DNA of 64,000 bases, from the NCBI GenBank assembly GCA_014549065.1, contig JACDOX010000085.1, positions 1,786,241 through 1,850,240 on the forward strand, read 5' to 3'. Origin of the DNA: Cardinalis cardinalis (Eukaryota > Chordata > Aves > Passeriformes > Cardinalidae). The notes below the pieces were generated by a model. That model ran no database searches. It was not told the DNA's origin and saw only the letters and a program-made list of their open reading frames with translations. A program made the position numbers and the translations under genes. This document shows positions 40,501-52,500 of the stretch, one piece after another (within the stretch, counting starts at the first letter, position 1; the number at the start of each line of letters is the position of its first letter).

Positions 40501-43500
40501 GTTGTCAGTGTTTTCTGATAAGATCTGTCTTTTCATGGAAAGGAGCAATAAATCTTCTCTCCTTCACAGTTCTGAAATCTTAACAATACAGCATCACTTA
40601 TTGTGATTTCCTTCCTTGTTTTTTTCTTCCTGATTGTATCTTGCTCTCAGAACATAGGATGGACTTGGGGAGGCTGTAGAGGAGGAGGCAGCTGTGTGAT
40701 GATACATATTATTCAATAAATAGAAATGTCAGGCTGTCAGCTTCAGAAGATAAGGCACCAGGAGGAAAAACACCCAGCCCAGGTGTAAGAGGGACACCAA
40801 GGCAGTGCCACTGGGACAGNCTGGTGGGGCACAGGCTCTCCTGCATGACAGGGTGAGGTTGTGGCTGTGTCACACTGAGCTCTGCCTCCCNAGCACATTG
40901 CAAATAACCAGAGCCCTTGAGGGAATAACCAGGGAACTGGAGGCTGTGGAATGGCACAAGGTGGTTTTGTAATGGGAGTTGTCAGATGGTCAAAGCTCGA
41001 GGTCGCTGNGATTAGGAGCAGCATTTCCAGGGGGCTGCCAAGGGCCTGGGAGCCCCAAGGATGTCACTGTGCCTGCTAAGGTCCAGCTCTGCCAAGCCTC
41101 CCAGCTCCTCACATGCCTGCAAGCCTCAAGAACAAGAGTTCAGGACAGAGATGCCAAGTTCTGCACTGTGCACTTTAAGCTAAAAGTCCAGGGATCAGCT
41201 CTGCCAGAGGANGGAAAGTGCCTTAGTTCAGTTGGATCTCTCTGCAGACCCATCTCCTTTGCCCTGTTTGACAGCAAACCATCAGCCCCAGAGGAAAACA
41301 CAACATTAGACTTTCAGAGTGTGATTGTAAAAATGGNGCATTAAAATACTCTGAAAGGAAAAGCAATCTTTAGTGATATATATATATATATATACACATA
41401 TATACATATATATATGTATATATATATATATATATAAACTTGTAAACTTATACTATACATATGTATAATGATAAACTTATCATTTGGAAAGTATTTAATT
41501 AATTGTAAACTTGGTAGTTGAGATGTTTTTGTCTTAGAAAAGATTTTCATTATTGTCTCTNTTGGATAGCTAGAAAAATAGTTCTTTAATAGAGAATTTT
41601 CTTTAAACAGCATTTTCTACATGGAATATGTGTTGTGGCTGTCACAAAATGCTGTTAATAGAAGAAGCAGCAGCTTTGATCTTTGACCTTGTCGTTGTTA
41701 ATGCAGAAATTCAGCACTGTGTTTCCAGATGTAACATTTCATCCCAAATTGTTCTTCACTTCCCAGCTCTTGGCTGCCTGTGCTGTNGTTTGCAGGAGTG
41801 GAAGGGGCAGGGNGTTGTCCCCTGGGACCCCCCCAGCCCATCAGACACTCACAGACCCTGGCCCCCCTTTTGGGCAGCTGAGCTTCNTCCAGGCCAGGAT
41901 GTTCTGCAGTAAAATGCCCCCTTGCCCTGTGGTATTTCACTGGTTCTTCTCACTTGTCTTCTGCTATAAATAGGAGAGTAACCAGTGAATTGAAAAGCCC
42001 TGGAAGGGACTGTCAGTGTTTAATTTTATATCAGAAACCTTTATATTCTTTTCAGCTGGGATAACAAATAGTTGCTTTTCTGGTTTTAAAAATAAGAAAA
42101 GGTCAAACATGAAGGCAAATGAAGAAGGAAATGTATCATTGATTCTGCTGGAGACAATGCACAGCCAGACCTAGAGTTTCCTCCTTCCTGTGCCTAATAT
42201 CCAAAAATAGAACTACCAGAGCAGTTCAAATCAACCAGGCTCTATGCATTTGTATAGAATCTTCTGTATGCTGCTGCAAAGGGCTGATTCTTGTGAATTG
42301 AAATCTGACTTCTCTATNGTCTATATGTTTTTAGACAAATTANCTTAGTAAATTTTAGCCACATGGAGAAATATCCCCCTCCATAGTGGGGCAATTTCAG
42401 GAAAACTCCTCCTGTTGCTATTGATTCATAGCAGAACTTTGTAACTGGCAGAGGAGATGGCCAAGCTCAAGAGAACAGAGGAATGTCAGTGAAAATGAAA
42501 AACAGACGTTCCCTCTAGACACTGTTCTGAATTTATGTGAAATATACCTTAAATATGACCCTTCTGGGACTGGGAATTTCAAATGCCATCTTCAATTCTC
42601 TAAAACAATAGCTGAATTACATTACTGTGCAAGCTGTGGTTCAGCAGCTTCTATGCAGTGTTCCTCCAGCAGAGAGCACTTCCAACAGGGAAAGTCAGAC
42701 CCATTTCCTTTAGTAGAGCCCAGACCAGGAGCTGTGAGAGTCAGACCCATTTCCTTTGGTGGAGCAAGTGGCCCCCAGGAGCTGTGGTTTGGGAGCTGCC
42801 CTGCCAAGGCTGGCCAGCAATCTGTTCCCTTCACTGCCAGCTCTGTCCTGCAGCCCCAGCAGCACCAGGTGCTGAGCTCAANATCAGTGACAAACACACA
42901 CCAAAATGACTCAACCAACCTGTTCTGGATTCNTTAAATGTTGCCTGTGATCTCACAGATTTATAATTAGCAGATTGAAGTAACTAAGCCAAGCTGACAG
43001 GGACAAAAAGGAGTCAAATGTAGAAGAGGAGCATCAGGTGGAGGTCNGTCTCTTCTCCCACGTAACAAGCAACAAGGCAAGAGGAAATGGACTCAAATTG
43101 CACAGGGAAGGATTAGATTGGATATNAGGAAAAATGGTTTGACTGGAAGGGTGATGAGGCATTGGAACAGGCTGCCCAGGGCAGTGGTGGAGTCACCATC
43201 CCTGGAAGTGTTCAAAAGGCATCTGCATGTGGCACCTGGGGACGTGGTGCTGTGCTGAGGTAACTGCTGAACTCCATTGTCTTAGAGGCATTTTCCAACC
43301 TTAACAATTCAGTGATTCTATGCATTTATAGTGCTCTGGTAGTCCCAAGAACTTTTACCATTGCAGATCCCCCACAGCTTTGGCAGAGCCATGAGCACCT
43401 GCAGTACCCAAAGGCAGCCTCCACTCAGGTCCTTCAAATCTGCAGCTTGACATCATCTCCATCTCTGGAGCAGTTCTCTTTATTTCTACAGGTCTCTTTC

Positions 43501-46500
43501 CTTCAATCCCCCAAATTTCTCCATCACTGCTGGTTGCTCTTGGCTGGTTTCAGCCTGCTCACTGCAGACACCACCAAGGAGATGATCTTTTTATCCCTGC
43601 ATGGAGACCTTTGGTTACATAATCATGTCAGCTGTGACTTAGCATGACACCTGATTCTCTGGCCAGCTGCTGGACTGGCACTATCAAATCTTGAGAAACT
43701 CCAACAGTTACAAGCATTTTACTCCTGGGGCAGGAATGTATTAAAACAGAACTAAAAATAATCTAAGTTCCTGCAAACCCTCCTGGAAGAGAGGGAAGGA
43801 AACCAGCAAACCTGGTCTACATTCCTTTTTTAACTTCAAGCACTTAAATCCAATAACAGAAAACAAAGGAAATCTCAGACCTCCTCTTGTAGACATGCTG
43901 GAGGGAGCACAGATCTATTTCTAGCTTTGAAAGTCATTCAGCAAAGGCAGAAGCTCTCCAGACACACTGAACTGCTCTGCTCATCCTGAAATCAATGAAA
44001 ATGATATTTGATGCTTATGTTGGTGTTACTGATAGTTCTTACACTCAAGTATGAAGTATTTGTCAGTCTTGTTGGCCGTGTCTTTTTTTTGGCTGACCAT
44101 CTGACCATTAAGGGGAGTGTTAAGTGATTTTTCTCTGAGCTTCCACTATAATTTTTCCTTTTTTCCTATGCATGTCTCTAGATGGCACCTAGGTCTTATA
44201 CTGGGGAATTCAGATTTCTTCCTTGGCTGAGAAGAAGATAGAAAAATTCAGCTGCTGAAGAATAATTCCTACTGAAACAAAACAAAGCAGTTCTTTTGTG
44301 TCTGGTACAGAAAGTGTGTTTTTTAAAAGTCCTGCCTCCCATTTTCCTGCAGAGCCTCAGGGGCTTGCCAGGCCCAGCTGGATGGGAGGGCTCTGCAAGC
44401 CCTGCTGCCCTGGTGCAGACGGTGCCAGCAGAGGTGACTCATGCTGTCACCTCCCTGCAGCATGGCAGTGACAGTGCTCAGGGCACTCTCCCCTGCTAGC
44501 TGGACACACAGACGTGTCATGGGGCTGAGTCACTGTGCCAGGGCTCTGCAGGCTCCCCAACCCACTTATTTTCCTGTCATTTGGTGCCATGTTTAGAAAA
44601 TCTTCTGCTCCCGCTGTTTATTCATGATGAGGTTTGGTTTTTTTGTTGTTTCTTTCTGGCAAACAGAGAGTCTGCTTGTAGGTTGTGATGATACAGCTCG
44701 AAATACCATGAGAGAGAAGACTAATATGTGCTTGTGTGCTATCTCCAAGCTTGCAGAGGGGGTTCTGCAATAAGCCATCAAGAAAGGGAAGAGCAGAAGT
44801 GCAGGCAGCGTGTCAGGAATCCACAAAAGCACACTGAGAATCCATCCCTAGCTCAATACTGTTGCAATTACTCCAGGAATGGATTTGGGCTCCTGACCAG
44901 AGAAATGTTTTATAATTCTCATAACTCATGTGTTCAGGATTCCTGGGCAGACATTTAAAGCTCAGCTCTGGAGGAAAAACTGCCATNTGTAACTGCTGTT
45001 TGCTTCACTGGTGTTTTTTCTACAATGTGAAAAGTGTCTTCACAGGGACTGAAAAGAATGTACCATCTCTTCTAGAGAAGAGAAAGAACCTCTGCAGGTT
45101 AAGGGATCCAAAAGAATTTTTTCTCCTCTACTCTGCAGATTGCTGCTCTCCTTAAGATTTCCAAAAGCACTTTTTACTTCCTAAAGAGGTCTGACAGTAA
45201 TACNAAGATGCTCTCAGTCAAACCCTGCTGACCATCCAGCTTCCAAATGACAAATAGACTGGGATTTTTAATTTTTTTTTTCAGAAGCAGCATTAACTTC
45301 TTCTGGGACTCTTGTAACTGCTCACATCCAACAACCAGAGCATAGGGGGGAGAAGAAAGGAAGGTTCATAGTGCCAGTACAGATTGAATGGCCTTCCAGG
45401 AGATTTCCTTTCCAGGAGTTTCTCTTCTTCCCTTTCCTTCAAGGGCAACAAGGCAGCTCTTGCCCAGGGCAGCACCTGTTGCCTGCATTCACATTCATTT
45501 GCTGGCAGATGTGGGATGTGCTTTATGGTTACAAGGAACCNTAGATCCTGCTTTCATTAAATCAGATGGATGAAGCTTTGGCATGGTCCCATATGTCCTT
45601 CAGCCCTCTCTTTCATCATTTAACCTCTTTNTTTGTGACTTTTTTCCTAATCAGCCCTGTGGAGTGGATGAAGCACAAAGGCTGTTTGACACAGATGGGA
45701 GGAAAGATGTTCCATGTGCTTGAGGGGATTGGTGCAGATGGTAGGTTCAGCTCTTGTCCATCAGCACAATGCACCAGCCTGCAGAACTGGGACTCTGGAG
45801 AGGTCATCTGACTTCTGATTTTTGGAATTCATGTGGTCACAGAGCTGTCACAGAGCTAAAATGCTTTGGCCACGGATTTACTTCTCTGCTGTGTGTTACA
45901 AGGCAGGAACAAAGTTTAGGTCTCAGGAAAAAGAGACACTGAGAATAGACATGGAGTACCAGCTACATGCTCTGCAGTCAGACTGGAAACCAGTCAAAAT
46001 AATGGGGAGAAAGTGCAACTAAAGTTGCACCATGTGGCCAGTACCTTTGCCACAAGTTGGGCACAGGGACTGTAGGGAGTGCTGAAGATGAATGATCTTG
46101 CTCACTTGGAGTATACTGCTGGGGGTATTTTAAATTCCTGAAAATCCTCAGAGAAGAGCAGTGCCATTAGCTTTTTGGAGTTCCCTAGCAAGGGCAGGGA
46201 GCCAAAGTGATATAGTAAAGTATTTAATTAGTGTATTTCAGAGCTTCTCAAAATGAAGCCAAATCTTCTGAATCAGAAAAAAAAAATCCTCTCTGTCTAT
46301 CACAGAGANCTCTTTTGTAGAAACTCACTGTTCTCTTTACTAGTTGAGAGTGTGGCCTGATATCATTTGATTACAGCAGTTCAATATTGAACATTTCTTG
46401 CCAAGAAAATGTCATCTTTGTTAGGCATGGTCATCTTAGTCAGATGCACCAACATGCCACCCAAAGTGCTTGAACACTGAATAGATAAGGAGCTGTGAGC

Positions 46501-49500
46501 CTTGCTCATATCCCAGCATATTTTGAATTCTCACTCTCCTGGGAGGACAGTTTAAGATTAATTGATAAAAGTAATTCCAGTACCATTTNGTGTGATGGAT
46601 CTCAAGAGTAAAGCAGGCTTTGCTTGGGATGAGAGTGAATAATATGGGGAGCCTAAGCCAGAATGTTCATCAATAAAAACATCTCTGCCTCCAGGTGTCC
46701 TAAACACACAGAGCAAAGGACCTTGCTCCAGTCCTGAGGCAAACATGCTGCTCTTCCCACCAAAACCAAGTCTNACAAGACAGATGGGCAGTGAAGAGCA
46801 GATCCCAGTGGAAGTGACAGGGGTACACAAATAAGGAAAAGAGGTCAGCAATAAAGATTATTAGGAGGGGTATTTCNTGGTTGTATTTTGGGAGGGGAGG
46901 GNTGAGAAGGCAGCAGGAATAGCTGTCATAGCCCAGTGAAAGTAGCAGAACAGGCAAGATGGAGTTAACCCAAGCAGCAAATAACAGAGGGATCAACATG
47001 TTTTACTAACAAGAGCAAAGCAGCTGAAGGACAGCTCCCTGCAGAGACCTGCAATCCTGGCAGAGGCAGCACGGAGAATAAAAGCTCTTGGGGTGTGATT
47101 AAAGCCTTATTTGTGCCAGAAACACCTACTTTTCCCACTCCTCACTTAATTCAATAATTTGGCTGCATTGTCCTTTGGGGGCTCTCTCNCACACACACAG
47201 TGCCAGCCCCTGCTCTGATGGCACTTCAGCTGCTCCAGGGGCTCAGGCAGCAGCAAATCCCCCCTCAGGCACAGGATTGTGGAAAACAGAGCCCAGAGAT
47301 CCGTGGGCAAGGAGAGTGTTGGTGAGATCCAAGCTGAGAATGTACAGTTAATCCCACAGGCTGGGTTTGTGCTCTTCAGGGGGTGATCTCCAAATGAAAG
47401 CCCCAGATGTGCCCTTGGAGCCAACACCTGAGCCCTGGCTGCCCCTGTGGCACTGGGACAAAACCTGGGCCAGGAGGCTGGTGCTGAAGGCTGCTGCCCT
47501 CCAGGGCAGTGATTCAGTGGCAGCTCTCAGGAGAAGCAGCAGTTTCAATGAGAACTGAAGGTGCAGTTTCTGCTGTTACTTTTCTTTTTTTAAGCTGTCT
47601 GCTGTGTCTTAATATTGATGGACTTTCTGCACATCTCAGGGATTTGAAGCATTTAACATCAACCANGGAGGACATTCACCCAAGGCACCAAACCTCAGAA
47701 ACAGATAAATGCCAAATGATGCCAGTTTCCAGATCTCTGTTAGTAGGGTCACAAAGAAAGCTGGTGGTAGAATAGGAACCTTGCCCTGGCTGTGCCAAAT
47801 AATCTGTCCCCCTCTGCTGCCCCTTCCCAGGCTCTCTGCTGTTCTTGCTCTTTCCCTGGTGAAAACTCCTGCNGCAGTAAGTGCAATATGGCTCACCTGT
47901 CTTCTCCCAGGACATTATGGACACAGGTGCCCACTGCAGAATGTTCTCTGATGTTCAAGAAAGTAAAATCTGAAATTATCCACAGTGACAGGTATGAACC
48001 TACACACAAATTAGTAAGACAAGTAACCAAGGGCTCAATGGGCATTTAGTATTAAATATCCTTTGCTTTCTGTGAAACTTGGTGAGCCAAGAGTGTCAGG
48101 ATCCTTTTCAGGCTGGCAGGTCCCAGGGCCAGGTACTCAGATCAGATCTGGCCAATCTCATCAGCACAGCGTGGGGTTTGCATGTCTGACCATGCTTTTT
48201 CTGTTTCTGCAGGATGGATGACATCCAGCTGTGCAAAGACATTATGAACCTTAAGCAGGAGCTGCAGACTTTGGTAGCAATCCCAGGTAATGGCTGACTG
48301 CCCCCAGGGTTAGGATAACCCCTGTGCTCCTGGCACCATCCCCACCCATGCCCCAGCCACCAGAATCTCCTCCCCACAAGGGGCAGGTTCATATCTCTTT
48401 CCTCAAATCCTCATTTTTAATTCCCATTTTCCTGCCCATCTCTAATCTCTGTCTCTAAATTTCTTTTCATGCTGTTTTTCCCTGCTCCCATGGCAGCAGC
48501 CCTGCAGACATCACTCAAACAAGGAGCACATTCCTTATTTCTTGTGCTNCCTTGGCAATCTCGAGGGAACCAGGTGGCACAGAGATTGTCAGGTAAAAAA
48601 GACAAGTGCTGAGATACCAGAGATAAAAGAGGGGGAGGAGAAGGATTTATAACCATCACTCTGAATGTGATTGATTTTTCCCTTGCTACACCAATCTATT
48701 CTCACACCTGTAGTTAAATCCACCTTCTAGAATCAGGAAGAACAGGTTTCTACAAAAAGCAAGGCCCAAAACTCTGNTTTGTGTTTTGCCATAAATCTCT
48801 NCAAATTCCCTGTTTGAAGGAGGGACAGAGCTGTGGGCAGCTCTGCAGNCCTTGGCTCAGAACTCCAGCTGCCTTCAGTGAGGAATTCCATTTCTCTACA
48901 GCTTTGCCATTTTAGATGATCCACAACAGCCCCATTCTGTTCAAGGAAAAAATAGACAGATCCTGCAAAACACTCAGCAACTGCAGCAGGCCAGTACATC
49001 ACATATTTCTGCACAGCCTCCAGCNCCCTGCAGGAATAATTTGCTTAACTGCTCCTGCTTAAATATTAAGTCCAAGTTGTGACTATCCTTTGGTTATCCT
49101 CATTTTTCCTCCTCACATTTTATTGTGCAACTTTGAAGGACAACTTTGTCCTCAGAAAGGAGAGAGAAGGACATTTGTGACATAGGGAAGAGATCTACTC
49201 TGAAACCATCACTTTTAGCTGTGTAAAAACTTTGCCACATTTTGCACCCAAGAGAAATAGATTAATAATATTTCTTACTTTTTCTTTCCTTGTACTTCTT
49301 ATAGAGGTCACATTTCAGATTTTTAGTAACAACACTGTTGGTTCATTATTCATTCAAATGGAAAGAATTATANATCCTAGAAAGTATCTGTGAATGCTGC
49401 CCCTTGTCTCACTTTCCTGATCTGCAAGCTTTCCTGTCCAGACTTTGAACTAACATATAGGGTTAATCAGCTTTCATTCTTTTGGTGTTCCTGCTGTTTG

Positions 49501-52500
49501 GATTTTTTTTTTATCTTTTAGAAGTGATTTTCCAGTCTCAAGGCCTCAAGCAGAGNCCCACAGACAGCAGTTTCTCCTTAGAACTTCACAAATCTCAGCT
49601 CGTTTAAGAATCCACGAGGTGAAGTTCCAGCAGCAGCATCTGCAGGCAGGCTCACAAGAGCTTGGTCCTAACAAAGACAAAGCAGCTGCTGGCACTGACT
49701 TTGTGCTGACACAGCATGTGCCTCACCTAGAAAAACACTTTCCAGAAATGGATTCATTCACAGGATCTCCACCATCATTTTCCTGTAAGAATAGATTTGT
49801 GTGGAGAGCTGCTCTTTGGTTTCAGTGGACACAGTGTAGCCAATTTCAGTAAGTGTGGAATCAGTCCTTTGGTACACAGAATATGCAGTATTTTGCCACA
49901 TATATTAATATTTTTAGTAAACAGTTTCCTTAAGGATATAATAGAAGAGCACATCTCAATTTAGGAAAAGGATAGATTGAAAGGAAGTAGAAAGTAGTTT
50001 TTATCTTCAGAAGTGAGGAGAGTCCTTGCTCCTTAGCCATAACAGACAAACCAGGAAAAAGCAGCCATTACTAAGCATTCTTTTTTCTTTTCAATCTGTA
50101 CTAAAACCAATTGTTTTCAAGTGTCTGATTAGTTTAGCTGTTTAAAGTGTCTTATAACTTAAAGCAGCAGACACAGCCCAGCTCAGATGAGGAGGCTGCA
50201 GAGCTCACTCTGCCTGCCCCAGCTCCCACTGTACTGAACTGGGCAGTTCTGCTGCCCAGAGCCCAGAATCTTGATTTAATACAAAGTGTCTTCATAGCTG
50301 CTCAAAATTTTCAGCTTCTCAGAGAAATACATGAGCTTGGATTTGCCTCTGGCTTTCTCATCTCTGCTGCACTTGCAAGGTTTGAAGAGTTCTGTCTTAA
50401 ATACATCTGCTTTGTAGCCTGAAACGACAGCTCTGTAATCCCTAACATTTATGACTTTTAGTTTGCAACAGGCACATCTTTCATGCCACAAAATTTGTTG
50501 TTTACAGACAACCTAGCCATTCCAGGCTGGCCAATTAACAAGGACTTATATTAATTACTCAGATTTTTGAAGTACAGGGAAAATAAACTTGCATTTATTT
50601 TTCCACATTTTATGATTGATGCTGTTGGTGGGGATTTGCAGCTCACCTACCTTGTGAGAGTAGAAAAAAAGGTGTTATTTTCAACAGCCAAAGCTGTCTT
50701 GAAACACAGAGAAATAGTTCCTTTTGGTGTGATCTCCTTTCCCCTGAGGTCAAATGGAGTTTGTACATTGGATTTGAACAAAGCATCTGGAGCTATTTTC
50801 TTGCCAAAGCTCTTAAAATTTTTCCAAGCAATGTCTTGAAGAGTCATTGCAAATTAAAAGCAGGCTTAGCAAACCCCACAGAGCCTTCAGCCCATTAAGC
50901 TGATCAGAGCCAAGAGCAGCAAGTGAGAGCAGAGGCAGTGACCCAGCTTGCTGGGGTTTGGTGACTCAGTCTGGAAAACCATTGACTTCAATCAGCAGCT
51001 GATCCTCAGACATCTGCAACGTCCTACACCACCCCCTCACACTCCCCAGAGTCCAAAGTAACACACTCTTTCCTCTCCTTTTGACCAGAAAAAGAAAAAA
51101 CAAAGATGGAGAAGCAAAGAGAGGATGAACTGATTCAGAAGATTCATCGACTGGTACAAAAAAGAGATTTTCTTGTAGATGATGCAGAGGTGGAGAGATT
51201 AAGGTAAGAACCAAGAGCAACTGAACTTATTTAGTGGCATGCCACAAACCTAATAATACAATAGATTAAGTGACAGAATTTAAATCAACATTAATGGGAG
51301 AGAATTGGTCCTTCAAAACAACTTACCAAGTTAAAAGCCTCCCATCCATTCCATAGGAAAACCATTAAAATTAGATTACTCTAATTCTGTAGCTCTTTGT
51401 CCCATTAATGATTCAGTCATCTCATGAATAACAGTGAGCTTTGGCCTCTTAATTTCCTACCAGAAACAATCTGGGCATTTACCATTGAAAAGAAAAGGAT
51501 TTATGCTGCTACCAGGGAATTCTCTTGGGAGAAGAAGTAGACATGAAATGGAATTCTACAAGGGACATATTTGTAGACATCTGAAATCCTCCTTTTTAAA
51601 TTATTCATGTTGTCAGGTTGATTACCACTATTCCCATCTTGTCATAGCAAAACAACCCAAACAACAACAAAAANCCCCAAACCAACTAAAAAGCACTCAG
51701 CAGGACAGCCCTACCTAAGACATGGGCAGATTCTGAAGGGTTTCATCTCCCAAAGAATTAGCCCAAAGTTGCCAAGAAAGTTGTAGGCTTCCTCAAAAGT
51801 TCATTTCAAGCACCCAAATCCAATCTTTGGTTTGAGATCAGCACTCTACAGAGTCAGTTTTGCTCTTACTTCCCCCTCATTCAGCAGTAAAGACTCAATC
51901 CATTTATCCAAAATTACANTATCTCCTCCAACACATTGAAATTCTAAGCAAGCAAGGAGAGGATTTGGCAAAGCTTTTGCCAGTCCTGCAGCTGNTCAAA
52001 GAGAGCTGGCCAGAGGCAGCAGCTGACAAGGAGCCTGAGCTAGAACTGAACCCAGAGCTCTCACTGAGCCCTCTGTGCAAATCACCAAAGCCCCAGCAGC
52101 AGTTTTCATTTAGGCAAATATTTTGCTTTTTAATAAGCGGCAAAATTAAATGTTTCTGAAAATAGCAAAGAAATTAATTGTTTACTAGTGACTTGATCCT
52201 AGCTGCTCTAGCTTTTGCTGTCCCATGTACAGAGAAAACTGTCATTCCTCTAACAACTATTTTTCTTTTTTCCACCAGGGAAAAAGAAGAAGACAGGGAG
52301 ATGGCCGAGTTCCTTCGCACCAAGTTAAAACCCATCGACAAAGCAACACAGTCTCCTACCAGTGAGTTCCTAATCATTAAGAAAAAAACAAGAGCAAAAG
52401 GAAAAACTCCAAAGACAACTGATTATAAGAGCATTTTCACTCTGGCAAAAACTAGGTGAAGCTAGCTAGATCACCTAGAAACAGCTCAGGGTGTCAGCAA

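Larger units (their letters stand above)
33113..48212 (+). other. BMERB1: BMERB1 intron 2 (15.1 kb)
   Basis: The intron runs from donor GTAAGT to acceptor TTCTGCAG. It holds a 15-bp tandem repeat (34904-34945), a 41-bp direct duplication (35923-36025), an AT-rich degenerate repeat (about 39590-39715), a TA microsatellite (41376-41437) and a CR1 3' end (43031-43324). No other gene is recognised in the rest. Confidence 0.85.

Noticed and set aside
41341..41613. 90-codon - strand frame with a tyrosine/isoleucine run
   Set aside because: The run is the translation of the TA microsatellite; the rest has no similarity I recognise.
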